This document shows, in pieces, positions 44,019-53,132 of a stretch of 64,000 bases of DNA (positions are counted from its first letter, which is position 1; each line of letters starts with the position of its first letter). Where the stretch lies: assembly GCF_031179145.1 (NCBI RefSeq), contig NZ_JAPSIB010000004.1, positions 158,125-222,124 of the forward strand, given 5' to 3'. The notes beneath the pieces are model-generated. The model was not told the origin of the DNA, made no database searches, and was given only the letters and a program-made list of their open reading frames with translations. This stretch comes from Brevibacterium sp. (lineage in GTDB: Bacteria; Actinomycetota; Actinomycetes; Actinomycetales; Brevibacteriaceae). The translations under genes were made by a program, and so were the position numbers.

Positions 44019-45053
44019 ATGCGCGCCATTGTCATCGACGAGTTCTCGTCGCTCCCCCAGTTGAGAGACATCGTCCCTCCCACCGCACCGGCAGACGGTG
44101 TGGTCATCCGTGTCGAGGCCACCGGTGTCTGCCGCAGTGACCATCATGCCTGGCTCGGCCACGACCCGACGATCTCCCTGCCCCACGTGCCCGGGCACGA
44201 ACTGGTCGGCTGGATCGATTCGGCAGGCCCCGAGGTGGCGAAGTTCTCCGCCGGTCAGCGGGTCACAGTGCCTTTCGTCTGCGGCTGCGGCTCGTGCCGC
44301 TGGTGCCTGGGCGGCAATGCTCAGGTCTGTCCCGATCAGACTCAGCCCGGGTTCACCCATTACGGATCGTGGGCGGAGAAGGTCGTCATCCACAGCGCCG
44401 ACGCCAACCTCGTGGCGGTCCCCGACGACTTGCCCGCGGCGAGTCTGGTGGGCCTCGGGTGCCGCTTCGCCACGGCCTTCCACGGGCTGGAAGTTCGGGC
44501 GAAACTGTCCCCGGGTGAGAGTGTCGCCGTGTTCGGCTGCGGCGGCGTCGGCCTGTCGGCGATCATGATCGCCCACGCTGTCGGCGCGGAGATCATCGCC
44601 CTCGACGTCAATGACGCGGCACTCGAGCGTGCCCGCGAGTACGGGGCCTCCCACACGATCAATGCCGCAGGCCTGAAATGGCAGGAGCTGGCCGCCGAGG
44701 TGGTCGCGCAGACCTCAGGAGGCGCGGCGGTGACCGTCGATGCGCTCGGCCGCGAGGACACGATCCGGGCGGCGATCAGCTCGTTGGCACCTTTGGGCCG
44801 TCACGTGCAGATCGGACTTCTCGCCGAGCCGCCGGTGCTCGACATGCCCCGGGTGATCGCCCTCGAACTCAGCGTCCTCGGCTCGCATGGCATGGCCGCC
44901 ACTGAGTATCCTCCGATGCTGGATCTGGTGGTGCAGGGCAGACTGCGGCCCCAGGACCTCGTCACGAACGTCATCCGCCTCGAGGACGCCCCCGAAGCGC
45001 TGCGGGCCCTCGGCGAGAACCGGCAGACGGGTATGACGATCATCGAACTCTGA
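44019..45053 (+). CDS. Zinc-dependent alcohol dehydrogenase
   Basis: A medium-chain dehydrogenase/reductase with 344 residues. The catalytic zinc is bound in ATGVCRSDHHAWLG and GHELVGWI; the structural zinc loop is CGCGSCRWCLGGNAQVC; the Rossmann motif is VFGCGGVGLSA. It lies ten bases after the preceding gene and may be part of the hrpB transcript. Substrate unknown. Confidence 0.9.
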   Translation: MRAIVIDEFSSLPQLRDIVPPTAPADGVVIRVEATGVCRSDHHAWLGHDPTISLPHVPGHELVGWIDSAGPEVAKFSAGQRVTVPFVCGCGSCRWCLGGNAQVCPDQTQPGFTHYGSWAEKVVIHSADANLVAVPDDLPAASLVGLGCRFATAFHGLEVRAKLSPGESVAVFGCGGVGLSAIMIAHAVGAEIIALDVNDAALERAREYGASHTINAAGLKWQELAAEVVAQTSGGAAVTVDALGREDTIRAAISSLAPLGRHVQIGLLAEPPVLDMPRVIALELSVLGSHGMAATEYPPMLDLVVQGRLRPQDLVTNVIRLEDAPEALRALGENRQTGMTIIEL

Positions 45054-45116
45054 ACTCGCGTCAGGACAGTGAGCGAATCGGGGTTGAACCCTCAGTGAGC
45101 CGGCTGGCGTCGGTCC

Positions 45117-45692
45117 TCAGACGAGTTTCGCCAGCAGCACCGGCTGAACCTGGCCGTCCCATGTGCCGAGCAGACGGCCCGGCTCCGGCGCGGCGGGAGC
45201 GCTGAGGTCGAGCTCATGCTCGACCTCGAAGGATGTCGCGTCCGCAACGGGTCCGGTGCCCTGCGCGAGAGCCACCTCGGTGATCTCCTCAGTCTTGTTG
45301 CCCTCGTCGTCGACGAGGTACTGCTTGGCCGATGTTCCCGACTCGGAGATCGTGCGCAGCAGCTGATCGGCGAACACTGGGTCGGCGAGGCCGTCGTAGA
45401 CCCAGCGCCGCCCGAGGACCGAATGCGAAATCTCGGAGACGAAGGCGTCCTCGGCGTTCTCGAGCGGCTGACCGCGGTAGGTCAGTGGAATCTGGAAGAC
45501 ACGGTCACCCGTGCGCACGATATGAATCTCCACACCCACCTCGGCGGCGGGATCGTCGAAGCGATACGCGGTGACCTTCTCCAGCGGAGACGAGTCCAGG
45601 TCGATGCCGCGGGCCCACACCTGCTGCGGCAGCCACTCGGCGATGACGTCGATCTTGTCGGGACTCAGCTGTGCGTTGAAGATGTCTGCCAT
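45117..45692 (-). CDS. Maltokinase N-cap-like (CG0192-type) protein
   Basis: A 191-residue protein resembling the N-terminal cap domain of maltokinases without the kinase part: the beginning (IDVIAEWLPQQVWARG), then AEVGVEIHIVRTGDRVFQIPLTYRG and HSVLGRRWVYDGLADP. Actinobacteria have many such stand-alone proteins, sometimes called CG0192 family, of unknown function. The ATG at 45692 lies one base after the thyX stop, so the two are translationally coupled. Confidence 0.75.
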   Translation of the reverse strand: MADIFNAQLSPDKIDVIAEWLPQQVWARGIDLDSSPLEKVTAYRFDDPAAEVGVEIHIVRTGDRVFQIPLTYRGQPLENAEDAFVSEISHSVLGRRWVYDGLADPVFADQLLRTISESGTSAKQYLVDDEGNKTEEITEVALAQGTGPVADATSFEVEHELDLSAPAAPEPGRLLGTWDGQVQPVLLAKLV

Positions 45693-45693
45693 G

Positions 45694-46479
45694 TCAGGCC
45701 TTCCTGGTTCCGGGGATCCATTCTCCGTCGACGACGTCGTAGTCGGCGAAGATCGCGGGAGCTTCCTCACGCATGACCTCACCGATCTTGTTGAACACGA
45801 GGCGGATCTCCTCCTCGGCGCCCTTGGCCGTGCGCATCTCGACGACGTGGCGCAGGGAGCGCAGGTTCGCGGTGTAGACGATGCCGGTGGCCAGGCCCTC
45901 GGGGGCGAAGCGGCGCATGAACGAGGTCATGTGCTTCTTGTGCGCGAAGTTCGTCCCCTCCTCGTCGAGGGCGAAGTGCTCGGCCATCCACCGCTGGTGC
46001 TCTTCGAGGGTGTCGAGGACCCGGAGGGATCGTTCCATGAGCTCGGGATCCTCGCGCGCCCATTCGGGGAACCAGAACGGGATGTCGGCGAGGCGGACGT
46101 AGCGCAGGGATTCCTGCGAGAATGCGGAGCCCGCGCGGTGGCGGATGAGTTCGTGGGTGAGGACGCGGGAGACGTTGTGGAGGACGAAGGTGAAGTTCGC
46201 GTGCTCGAGGACGGAGCCGTGCTGGGAGGAGATGACGTTGCCGAGGTACTGCGCGGAATCCGTGCGCACGCGGGAGACGTTCGGGTTGAGGCCGGGCTCC
46301 CAGGAGCGATAGCACATGCGCCCCGAGAACTCGAGCAGGTCTTCGGCATCCGGGGAATCTGCTTCCTCCACGCGATCGGCCCAGGACGACCCGCCCACTT
46401 CGTCGAGGTATGTCCTCATCGCGTCCCAGTCGATGCTGGGCTTGGCGAGCAGTTCTACGGATGGTTCGACCTGGCGCAT
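45694..46479 (-). CDS. thyX: Flavin-dependent thymidylate synthase
   Basis: Makes dTMP from dUMP with FAD, NADPH and methylenetetrahydrofolate. The FAD/dUMP motif is LIRHRAGSAFSQESLRY, eight residues rather than seven between RHR and the conserved Ser, as in some branches. At 261 residues it is in the normal range. No thyA is in the window. Confidence 0.93.
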   Translation of the reverse strand: MRQVEPSVELLAKPSIDWDAMRTYLDEVGGSSWADRVEEADSPDAEDLLEFSGRMCYRSWEPGLNPNVSRVRTDSAQYLGNVISSQHGSVLEHANFTFVLHNVSRVLTHELIRHRAGSAFSQESLRYVRLADIPFWFPEWAREDPELMERSLRVLDTLEEHQRWMAEHFALDEEGTNFAHKKHMTSFMRRFAPEGLATGIVYTANLRSLRHVVEMRTAKGAEEEIRLVFNKIGEVMREEAPAIFADYDVVDGEWIPGTRKA

Positions 46480-46652
46480 GGCTCTCCTAGCTCAAGGGAC
46501 GGATTCGATTCCCAATCCTACAGTTCGGTGACGGTCGGAGACGGTCTATAAGAGATCTCAAGCGAGCTGCCGCAGGAAAGGTCATGCGGACGTGCTGGTG
46601 AGAGCGCTTACGATGGGAGCAGCAACCCCGTCCTGCCCCGAAGGATACCCCG

Positions 46653-47114
46653 ATGCGTCAGCACCGACGACCCCCAACGAGCAAGCCTGCAGTGGTGGCC
46701 GGGTGCTTGTGCCTATTGATCTCAGCTGCTGCTTACGTCGCGGCGTTCATACGGCTTGCCTCGTTCCTCGATGGCGAAGGGGAGGTGGTGCCGACCATGA
46801 CGGCGGCGATTCTGCTCTGCATTGCGGCGGTGGGAACCGGTTTCCTCGGATCCTGGCTGCTCGTCGAGCATTGGCTGGCAGTGATTGTGGGAGCAGTTCA
46901 CCTTCTCGCTGCTGGACCGTCATTGGTGGGTTCCGTCCTAGATCTCACGGACTATCTCTCGGCCACCGGCTATGCCGGCTTCGGTGCCCTACTCATCATC
47001 ATGGTGGGCAATCCGCTACTCATGATCGGCGCATGCATCGCAATGGTCGTTGCCGTCGGGGGACTCGTTTACGTTTCTCGGAATCGTCAGTACGCCGAAT
47101 CTGAAATAGCGTAA
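46653..47114 (+). CDS. Hypothetical membrane protein (153 aa)
   Basis: Four hydrophobic segments, at about residues 14-35, 49-70, 76-95 and 108-140, with a basic N terminus, predict a four-helix inner-membrane protein. The ATG follows CGAAGGAT by seven bases. A possible -10 box TACGAT lies about 40 bases upstream. I do not recognise the family. Confidence 0.7.
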   Translation: MRQHRRPPTSKPAVVAGCLCLLISAAAYVAAFIRLASFLDGEGEVVPTMTAAILLCIAAVGTGFLGSWLLVEHWLAVIVGAVHLLAAGPSLVGSVLDLTDYLSATGYAGFGALLIIMVGNPLLMIGACIAMVVAVGGLVYVSRNRQYAESEIA

Positions 47115-47160
47115 TACTGATCAGCACACCCGGAATCACAAGGAATTGAGATTCAACGCG

Positions 47161-47465
47161 ATGTTCGGGCCTGTCGATGAGCGAGATACCCGCATCGAAA
47201 ATGTGGTTGAGACATTCAGAGTGGCGTTGTGGTGGGGTGACCCTGACGACGAGGAGGATCTGACCACAGTGGAGGTGCTCGAGAGCACGACCGCGACCCT
47301 CGATGAGACTCTCGATTGGGCCAGGAGAGCACAAGCGCAAAATCCTCGGCTGGTTGAGATCTTCGCAGTCAGGGCGAGCGCAAGGAAAGCTGGTTCATCG
47401 CGGCCTACCGCAGTGACCGTGCCGGCGGCTACGGTTCCGCTCCTTTGGATGTAATGACGCCTTAG
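47161..47465 (+). pseudogene. Small gene with a frameshift near 47374
   Basis: The frame from 47161 runs VVETFRVALWWGDPDDEEDL to VEIFAVRA, then turns into unlikely codons; one frame over the same DNA continues as ERKESWFIAAYRSDRAGGYG and ends at a stop at 47463. A single-base loss near 47374 explains this. The reconstructed protein is about 100 residues, soluble, with no recognised domain. A TTG at 47146 is an alternative start. Either a pseudogene or a sequencing error. Confidence 0.65.
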
Positions 47466-47468
47466 ACC

Positions 47469-48551
47469 TCACGGCACCCGGTGCGTCCACTTCTCGGTGC
47501 CGAACTTCTCGGCCACGAGCGCACGCGCCTTCTCGAGCTCCGCCTGGGTGTATGTGTCCTCGTGGGCTCCGTACCGGGCTCTGAACGTGTCGGCCATGAC
47601 GTCGATGATGGACTCGCGGGCCTCTCCGGTCTGGCTGCGCAGCGGGTCGACGCGCTTCTTCGCGCTGGCGACTCCCTTGTCGGAGATCTTCGCCTCACCG
47701 ATCCGCAGGACTTCGACCATTTTGTCGGCGTCGATGTCGTAGCTCATGGTCGCGTGATGAAGCAGCGTGCCGTCCTTCAGCCGTTTCTGCGCTGCTCCCC
47801 CGATCTTGCCGCCGGTCGAGGAGATGTCATTGATCGGCTTGTAGAAGGCTTCGACGCCGAGGCTCTTCAGCGCTGCCAGCACCCACTGGTCGAGGAAGAC
47901 GTACGACTCCTCGTAGTCGAGTCCGGCGACGAGGGATGCCGGAACGAACATCGAGTAGGTGATGCAGTTGCCGCCCTCCATGAACATCGCGCCACCGCCG
48001 GAGATCCGACGCACGACCTTCACCCCGTGCTTCTCGATGCCTTCTGGGCGCAATTCGTTGACGTAGGACTGGAATGCGCCGATGACGGTGGCGGTGTCCT
48101 CCCATTCCCAGAAGCGCAGAGTCGGCTTGCGTCGGCCCGCCGCGACCTCGCCCAGCAGCACCTCGTCGAGGGCGACGTTCATCTCCGTCGGCAGCACCTC
48201 GCCGCGGATGACCTGCCACTCGAAGTCGGTGAAGTTCGCAGCCGATCCCAGGGCGCGGCGCACGACCGTGGCGATGTCGGCGGTGGAGAACCCGTGCATC
48301 GCCAGCTCGGTGCCGTAGCCGGCCAGAGCCTCGTCGATTCGCGACCGCAGGGTGGCGTTGTCTGCGGTCACCTTGGCGCCGACCAGCGCCGGAGCCAGAT
48401 CGAAGTACGCCTCTTCGGGTTCGAGGAAGAAGTCGCCGGAGATCTTCACCCCGATGATGACCTTTCCGTCGGTCTCGACGTCGGCGACGACGAGCTTTCC
48501 GCCGATGACCTTGTACTCGGCGTGGAAGTGCTGGAGAGGTTCGTTCGTCAT
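47469..48551 (-). CDS. Lipoate-protein ligase family protein
   Basis: A 360-residue protein that probably attaches lipoate to the lipoyl domains of 2-oxoacid dehydrogenases. The N-terminal 90 or so residues (AEYKVIGGKLVVADVETDGK onward) resemble the accessory domain usually found at the C terminus of LplA or as a separate protein. The catalytic domain follows: VRRISGGGAMFMEGG and the lysine region GGKIGGAAQKR. The ATG at 48551 is preferred to GTG three codons upstream. Related octanoyl- or biotin-transferring activity is possible. Confidence 0.82.
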   Translation of the reverse strand: MTNEPLQHFHAEYKVIGGKLVVADVETDGKVIIGVKISGDFFLEPEEAYFDLAPALVGAKVTADNATLRSRIDEALAGYGTELAMHGFSTADIATVVRRALGSAANFTDFEWQVIRGEVLPTEMNVALDEVLLGEVAAGRRKPTLRFWEWEDTATVIGAFQSYVNELRPEGIEKHGVKVVRRISGGGAMFMEGGNCITYSMFVPASLVAGLDYEESYVFLDQWVLAALKSLGVEAFYKPINDISSTGGKIGGAAQKRLKDGTLLHHATMSYDIDADKMVEVLRIGEAKISDKGVASAKKRVDPLRSQTGEARESIIDVMADTFRARYGAHEDTYTQAELEKARALVAEKFGTEKWTHRVP

Positions 48552-48597
48552 GGTCACCACGCTACGCCTCGGCGAGGTTCTGCCGCCATGATCCTGC

Positions 48598-50853
48598 TCA
48601 CTCCCCGGTCAGCGCGTTCCACAGGAACCGGTAGCTCAGCGCTCGTGTGTAAGCGGCCTGACGATTGTCCGAGGCGGCCGAGTGACCACCTTCCGTGTCC
48701 TCGTAGAACCACACGTTCTCCGCCCCCATGCTCTGCATCCGCGCCGCCATCTTGCGGGCCTGCACCGGGCCGACGCGATCGTCGGAGGTTGCGGTCCAGA
48801 ACAGGACCGGCGGATACTGCTTCCCCTCCTCGAGCAGGTGATAGGGCGAGAAGGTGCGGATGAACTCCCAGTCCTCGGGATCATCCGGGTCACCGTATTC
48901 GGCCTTCCACGAGTACCCGGCGCTCAGCTTCGTGTAGCGGCGCATATCGAGCAGCGGCACTCCGCCGGAGATCGCGCCGAACAGCTCGGGGTGCTGGGTG
49001 AGCATGTTCCCCACCAGCAGCCCGCCGTTCGACCCTCCTGCGCAGGCCAGGCGTGCGGGACTCGTGACCCCGCGTGCGATGAGGTCGCGGGCCACTGCCG
49101 CGAAGTCCTCGTAGGCTCGGGGCCGGTTCTCCCGCATCGCCGAGGTGTGCCATTCCGGGCCGTACTCTCCGCCGCCCCGGATGTTGGCGAGCACCCAGAC
49201 CCCACGGCGGCGGGTCATGGTCTCACGCCCCAGCCAGCCGAGCCCGATGATCGGCGAGTACACCGGTGTTCTGCTGACCTCGAACCCGCCGTAGCCTTCG
49301 AGCAGGGTGGGGTTGTCGCCGTCGAGCTCGAGATCGTCGGCCGCGATCTGGAAGTAGGGGACCTTGGTTCCGTCCGCACTCGTCGCGAAGTGCTGTTCGA
49401 CCGTGAACCCGTCGGCCGGGAACAGGGAGGGCGCGGTCTTGATCACCTCGACGCGGCTCCTGCCGGTCGCGCATTCGTCGCGTGTGCTCGGTCCCGGGGT
49501 GCCTGTGCCTTCGCCGCGTGCGCTCGAGCCGGGGTCCTCCCCACCTCGGGGGTCGGGGTCGTCCAAGCTGCCGTAGGAGAGAGTCGAGGGGGTGAGGAAG
49601 CCGGTCGTGATCAGCCAGAAGTCGTTGGCGGCAGCGTCATCGTCCTTGTCGACGGCTCCGAGGCCGACCATGTGGTTGCCGGGCACTCCCGGCAGCTCAG
49701 TCGCAGCGAACCCGTCGCGCGGGTCGAGGACTCGCAGCTCCGATTGGACATCGCGCAGCAGTTCGAGAACGAGGAAGTCTCGGGTCCAGGTGAACGACTG
49801 CAAGGACGTGTGCGAATCCGGAGAGAAGATCACCTTCGGAGAGATGCTGCCGGCCCTCACCTCGGCGACATCGGCCACCGCCAAGCCGCCGGCGGGGACG
49901 ACGAAGCCCTCTCCCGTCCACTCGGATTGAGGGCGGAAGAGGACGAAGTCCTTCTCGAATCCGACTTCGACGTCCGTCGGAACGTCGACTGCCGTCCATG
50001 CGCCTTCCCACGCCGAGGTGGTCGTCGGGATCGCGCCGTCACTGTCCCTGACGCCGTCAAGGTCGACGAAGCTCAAACGGGAGTTGAAGAAATCGAGGGC
50101 ATCGATGACGAACGCGCGGTCGGTGCCCGAGGCGGATGCGACGTCGCTGCCAACGAAGATGGCGACGTGGTCGCGGGGCACCTCGGCGACGACCGGAGCG
50201 TCGCTGAGTGCCTCCCCACGTCGCAGCACTCGCGCCTGCCGCGGGTAGGACGAGGTCGTCAGTGAGTCGGCGTCGGTTTCGGTGGCGACGATGATCGTGT
50301 CGTCGTCGAGCCAGGCGAACCGTGACTTGGCCGCGGGCAGGTCGAAGCCGTCGGCGACGAACGAACTGGTCAGCAGGTCGTATTCACGCACCCGGTGAGC
50401 GTCGCCGCCATCGGGTGAGAGGGAGACGAGAGCGCGGGCGTGATCGGAGCGGCGCACCGAGGCCCCGGCCCAGACCCATGGAGTCGACTCCTCATCGGCG
50501 AGTGCGTCGAGGTCGAGCAGCACCTCCCAGTCGGGAGTGTCGGTGATGTAGCTGTCCCAGACGGTGCGTCGCCACATCCCTTTGGGGTGGTCACGGTCGC
50601 GCCAGAAGTTGTAGTAGCGGTCTCCGCGTTTGGCGACCATCGGGATCCGGTCATCAGAGTCCAGAGCGGCTCGGATGTCACGGGCCATGGTGTCGAACTC
50701 GTCGTCCTGGAACCGGGCGGCCGTCTTCGCGTTCTGCTCCTTGACCCAGGCGATCTGCTCGTCGCCGTGGATGTCCTCGAGCCAGAGGTTCTCGTCGTGT
50801 GGTTCCCGGGTGAGGGAGGCGGTATCGGGGGTGAGTGGGGATTCCTTGCGCAT
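48598..50853 (-). CDS. Prolyl oligopeptidase family peptidase (S9)
   Basis: A 751-residue cytoplasmic serine peptidase. The N-terminal beta-propeller is followed by the alpha/beta hydrolase domain with NIRGGGEYGPEWH, the nucleophile GGSNGGLL, the acid in TSDDRVGP and the His in EGGHSAA. A Gly/Ser/Thr-rich stretch of about 30 residues interrupts the propeller around residue 435. No signal peptide. Confidence 0.93.
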   Translation of the reverse strand: MRKESPLTPDTASLTREPHDENLWLEDIHGDEQIAWVKEQNAKTAARFQDDEFDTMARDIRAALDSDDRIPMVAKRGDRYYNFWRDRDHPKGMWRRTVWDSYITDTPDWEVLLDLDALADEESTPWVWAGASVRRSDHARALVSLSPDGGDAHRVREYDLLTSSFVADGFDLPAAKSRFAWLDDDTIIVATETDADSLTTSSYPRQARVLRRGEALSDAPVVAEVPRDHVAIFVGSDVASASGTDRAFVIDALDFFNSRLSFVDLDGVRDSDGAIPTTTSAWEGAWTAVDVPTDVEVGFEKDFVLFRPQSEWTGEGFVVPAGGLAVADVAEVRAGSISPKVIFSPDSHTSLQSFTWTRDFLVLELLRDVQSELRVLDPRDGFAATELPGVPGNHMVGLGAVDKDDDAAANDFWLITTGFLTPSTLSYGSLDDPDPRGGEDPGSSARGEGTGTPGPSTRDECATGRSRVEVIKTAPSLFPADGFTVEQHFATSADGTKVPYFQIAADDLELDGDNPTLLEGYGGFEVSRTPVYSPIIGLGWLGRETMTRRRGVWVLANIRGGGEYGPEWHTSAMRENRPRAYEDFAAVARDLIARGVTSPARLACAGGSNGGLLVGNMLTQHPELFGAISGGVPLLDMRRYTKLSAGYSWKAEYGDPDDPEDWEFIRTFSPYHLLEEGKQYPPVLFWTATSDDRVGPVQARKMAARMQSMGAENVWFYEDTEGGHSAASDNRQAAYTRALSYRFLWNALTGE

Positions 50854-50935
50854 ATCGCCAGTCTAATGACGAATGGCACCGCTCAATGCGGGATGGTTTC
50901 AGCCCCGCCGGCGCGGGTAGGTGGAGCTGTACCGC

Positions 50936-51607
50936 TCACCTCGGCGGGCGGTACATCACCAGCCCGGGTTCGCCGTTCGGCGCCACAGGGCCATGGCCGA
51001 TCGCGGTGAAGCCGAGGCTGTCGTAGAGTCGCCGGGCCGGACTGTCGATGTCATCGGTCTGCAGCCAGCACCCGTATCCGACGATTCCGCCCAGCCACGT
51101 CTCCAGTGTCCGACGACCGATCCCCCGTTGACGGAGCTGCGGATCGCGGGCGAGCAGGCTGAGCGTGTAGGTCCATTCGATCGTCGGCGCTGACTCTCCG
51201 AGCCTGTGCCGCAGCTCGGTGGCCCAGGGATTGGTCTGCTCAGCCCAGGACCAGAAGTGTCCGTAGGCGAAGGACGTCAGCCGACCTTCATGTCGGGAGA
51301 ACGCGGTGAGCACCTGTCCTGCGCTCACCGCCGCGCCATAGATGCTCGCGAACCAGGCGGCGAACAGCGGATCCTCGCTCAGCGGAGGTTCCGCCGAGGC
51401 GGCCGCGTAGAGATTCTCGACTTCCGCGGGGAGCGGCAGCACTGGCGCCAACTCCGACGGCAGCTTCGCTTCCGCTGACGGCACCGCCTCTGATGACGAC
51501 ACCGGTGTCCAGGGCTGGCCGAACCGGCCGGGGACGCCCCAGACCAGTTCCACTCGCACTCGAGCGTCTGGGGCGTCAACGTCGGTGGCCGCAGGTCGGT
51601 CATTCAT
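50936..51607 (-). CDS. GNAT N-acetyltransferase
   Basis: A 223-residue protein with a C-terminal GNAT domain: WTYTLSLLARDPQLRQRGIGR covers the acetyl-CoA binding loop (QRGIGR) and ARRLYDSLGFTAIGHGP the end of the fold. The first 60 or so residues are extra. The ATG at 51607 has AGGAT upstream, a weak site. Substrate unknown. Confidence 0.85.
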   Translation of the reverse strand: MNDRPAATDVDAPDARVRVELVWGVPGRFGQPWTPVSSSEAVPSAEAKLPSELAPVLPLPAEVENLYAAASAEPPLSEDPLFAAWFASIYGAAVSAGQVLTAFSRHEGRLTSFAYGHFWSWAEQTNPWATELRHRLGESAPTIEWTYTLSLLARDPQLRQRGIGRRTLETWLGGIVGYGCWLQTDDIDSPARRLYDSLGFTAIGHGPVAPNGEPGLVMYRPPR

Positions 51608-51650
51608 AAAGACAATCCTAACGACGCGCGCGGGGCGCATTCGCCAGGCA

Positions 51651-53063
51651 TCAGGCGGCCGCCAGATAGTCCAACAGGCGCGTGCGGAAGAGCTCCTCGA
51701 CGGCACTGGGAGGAGGTCCGTGGGTCTGCGGGTCGACGCTGCCCGGCGGCCCGTTGCTCTCTGGCGGACCGTTATCTTCTGCAGGTTCGTTCTGCCCCGG
51801 CGACCTCGCAGCGCCGGTCGACATCTGCGTGATCAACGGACCGGTGCGGACTTCGTACCTGTGTCCGGTCGGCGTCGTCACCACCAGCTTCTCCGGAGCG
51901 GCTTCATGCTTCCAGCCGCGCCGCTCTTTGGCATAGTTGCATGCGGCGCACAAGGCGGAAGCATTGCTCCAGGTCGTGGACCCGCCAGCGGCCGTCGACA
52001 GAGCATGGTCGATATGGCTGATCGGGGCGTCGCACCAAGGTGTCCGGCACACGCCATCGCGAATCACGATCATGCGTCGCAGCAGACCTGCGAACTCACG
52101 TCGCCGTGAGTCCATCGCCACCAGCTGTCCGTCCGACGGCCGCGTGTACAGGCGACGGAGGAACACCGTGGCGTCGTTCTCGGCGATGAACCTGCGTGCC
52201 GCACCGGCGGGAATCGGCCCGAACCCGGGCAGCCATGCCGAGGCATCGTCCCCATCGATGAGGCTCTCGCTGTTCATGATCAGGTGAAGCTCGGTCGGAA
52301 CAGCATCCGCAGACTCCTGGCCCGTCGCTCTTTCGACCAGGAGATCGGCCATCAGCTGACCCCGATTGCGGCCACCGGAAGCGCCGGTGACGATCATCGA
52401 CTGCGCGGATTTCGACAGGTTCGCATACACAGTGACCGCCTGCGGCAGCGGCAGCAGAGCAGTCAGGTAGGCCATGTTCCCCGGGGCGGGACGCACAGAG
52501 ACCGCGCGTTCTTCGGTGCACTTGTCAAGGTGCTCGACCGCAGCAGCCTGGTCGAGCTGCTGCGCGAGGGCTCTGACCTCGCAGCCGAGTTGCCTCGTGC
52601 CCACCTCGCCGAGGCGTTGGGCCATTCGCTCATCGACCTGCCGGCGCTTGTCCCTGGGCAGCCACTCGACTTCTCTGGCGACGACCTGCGCCTTCTCCTC
52701 GGATATGACACCTGACTTCAGAGCCGCATAGGTGCAGGGCAGGTCCACGAGCAGGGTACGCGCGAAGCCCAGGAGCGCACTCCCGCGTGCCCGCGACACC
52801 TTCCGCGCCAATCCGATCTCGGCGCCGATTCCTGCTCCCTGTCGGCTCGTGGGCATCCCCTCTTCTGCCTCCCGGTTGCGGCGACGCATGTCGAAGGTCA
52901 GGGTCTCCCGTGCTTGGGCAGCCGCGCATGCCGCCGAAAGCTCCTCGAGTGCCGTGATCCGGTCGATGGCCTCATCCTCGGTCAGTGCCGGAGGCAGCGA
53001 GGACAGCTCTTCCCGCCACCGAGTGATCTCGGCGAGGGGGTGAGAAACCGTCTTCGGATCCAT
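51651..53063 (-). CDS. DUF222 / HNH endonuclease domain protein (13E12 type)
   Basis: A 470-residue protein of the type common in actinobacteria: an N-terminal DUF222-like helical domain and a C-terminal HNH motif, CRTPWCDAPISHIDHA and CAACNYAKE, with the Cys pairs binding zinc. Such genes are often multicopy and may be mobile or repair related; their role is unclear. I chose the ATG at 53063 over one at 53111. Confidence 0.85.
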   Translation of the reverse strand: MDPKTVSHPLAEITRWREELSSLPPALTEDEAIDRITALEELSAACAAAQARETLTFDMRRRNREAEEGMPTSRQGAGIGAEIGLARKVSRARGSALLGFARTLLVDLPCTYAALKSGVISEEKAQVVAREVEWLPRDKRRQVDERMAQRLGEVGTRQLGCEVRALAQQLDQAAAVEHLDKCTEERAVSVRPAPGNMAYLTALLPLPQAVTVYANLSKSAQSMIVTGASGGRNRGQLMADLLVERATGQESADAVPTELHLIMNSESLIDGDDASAWLPGFGPIPAGAARRFIAENDATVFLRRLYTRPSDGQLVAMDSRRREFAGLLRRMIVIRDGVCRTPWCDAPISHIDHALSTAAGGSTTWSNASALCAACNYAKERRGWKHEAAPEKLVVTTPTGHRYEVRTGPLITQMSTGAARSPGQNEPAEDNGPPESNGPPGSVDPQTHGPPPSAVEELFRTRLLDYLAAA

Positions 53064-53132
53064 GACAATCACTCTAGACGTCGACACTGACACGACATGC
53101 GGAGCCGACACGACCAGGCGCTCAGCAGCTGC

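Noticed and set aside
47374..47380. Programmed ribosomal frameshift
   Set aside because: No slippery heptamer or downstream stem is evident; mutation or sequence error is simpler.
51651..53063. Group II intron or homing element because of the HNH motif
   Set aside because: It is a normal DUF222/HNH gene with no intron RNA features or disrupted host gene.
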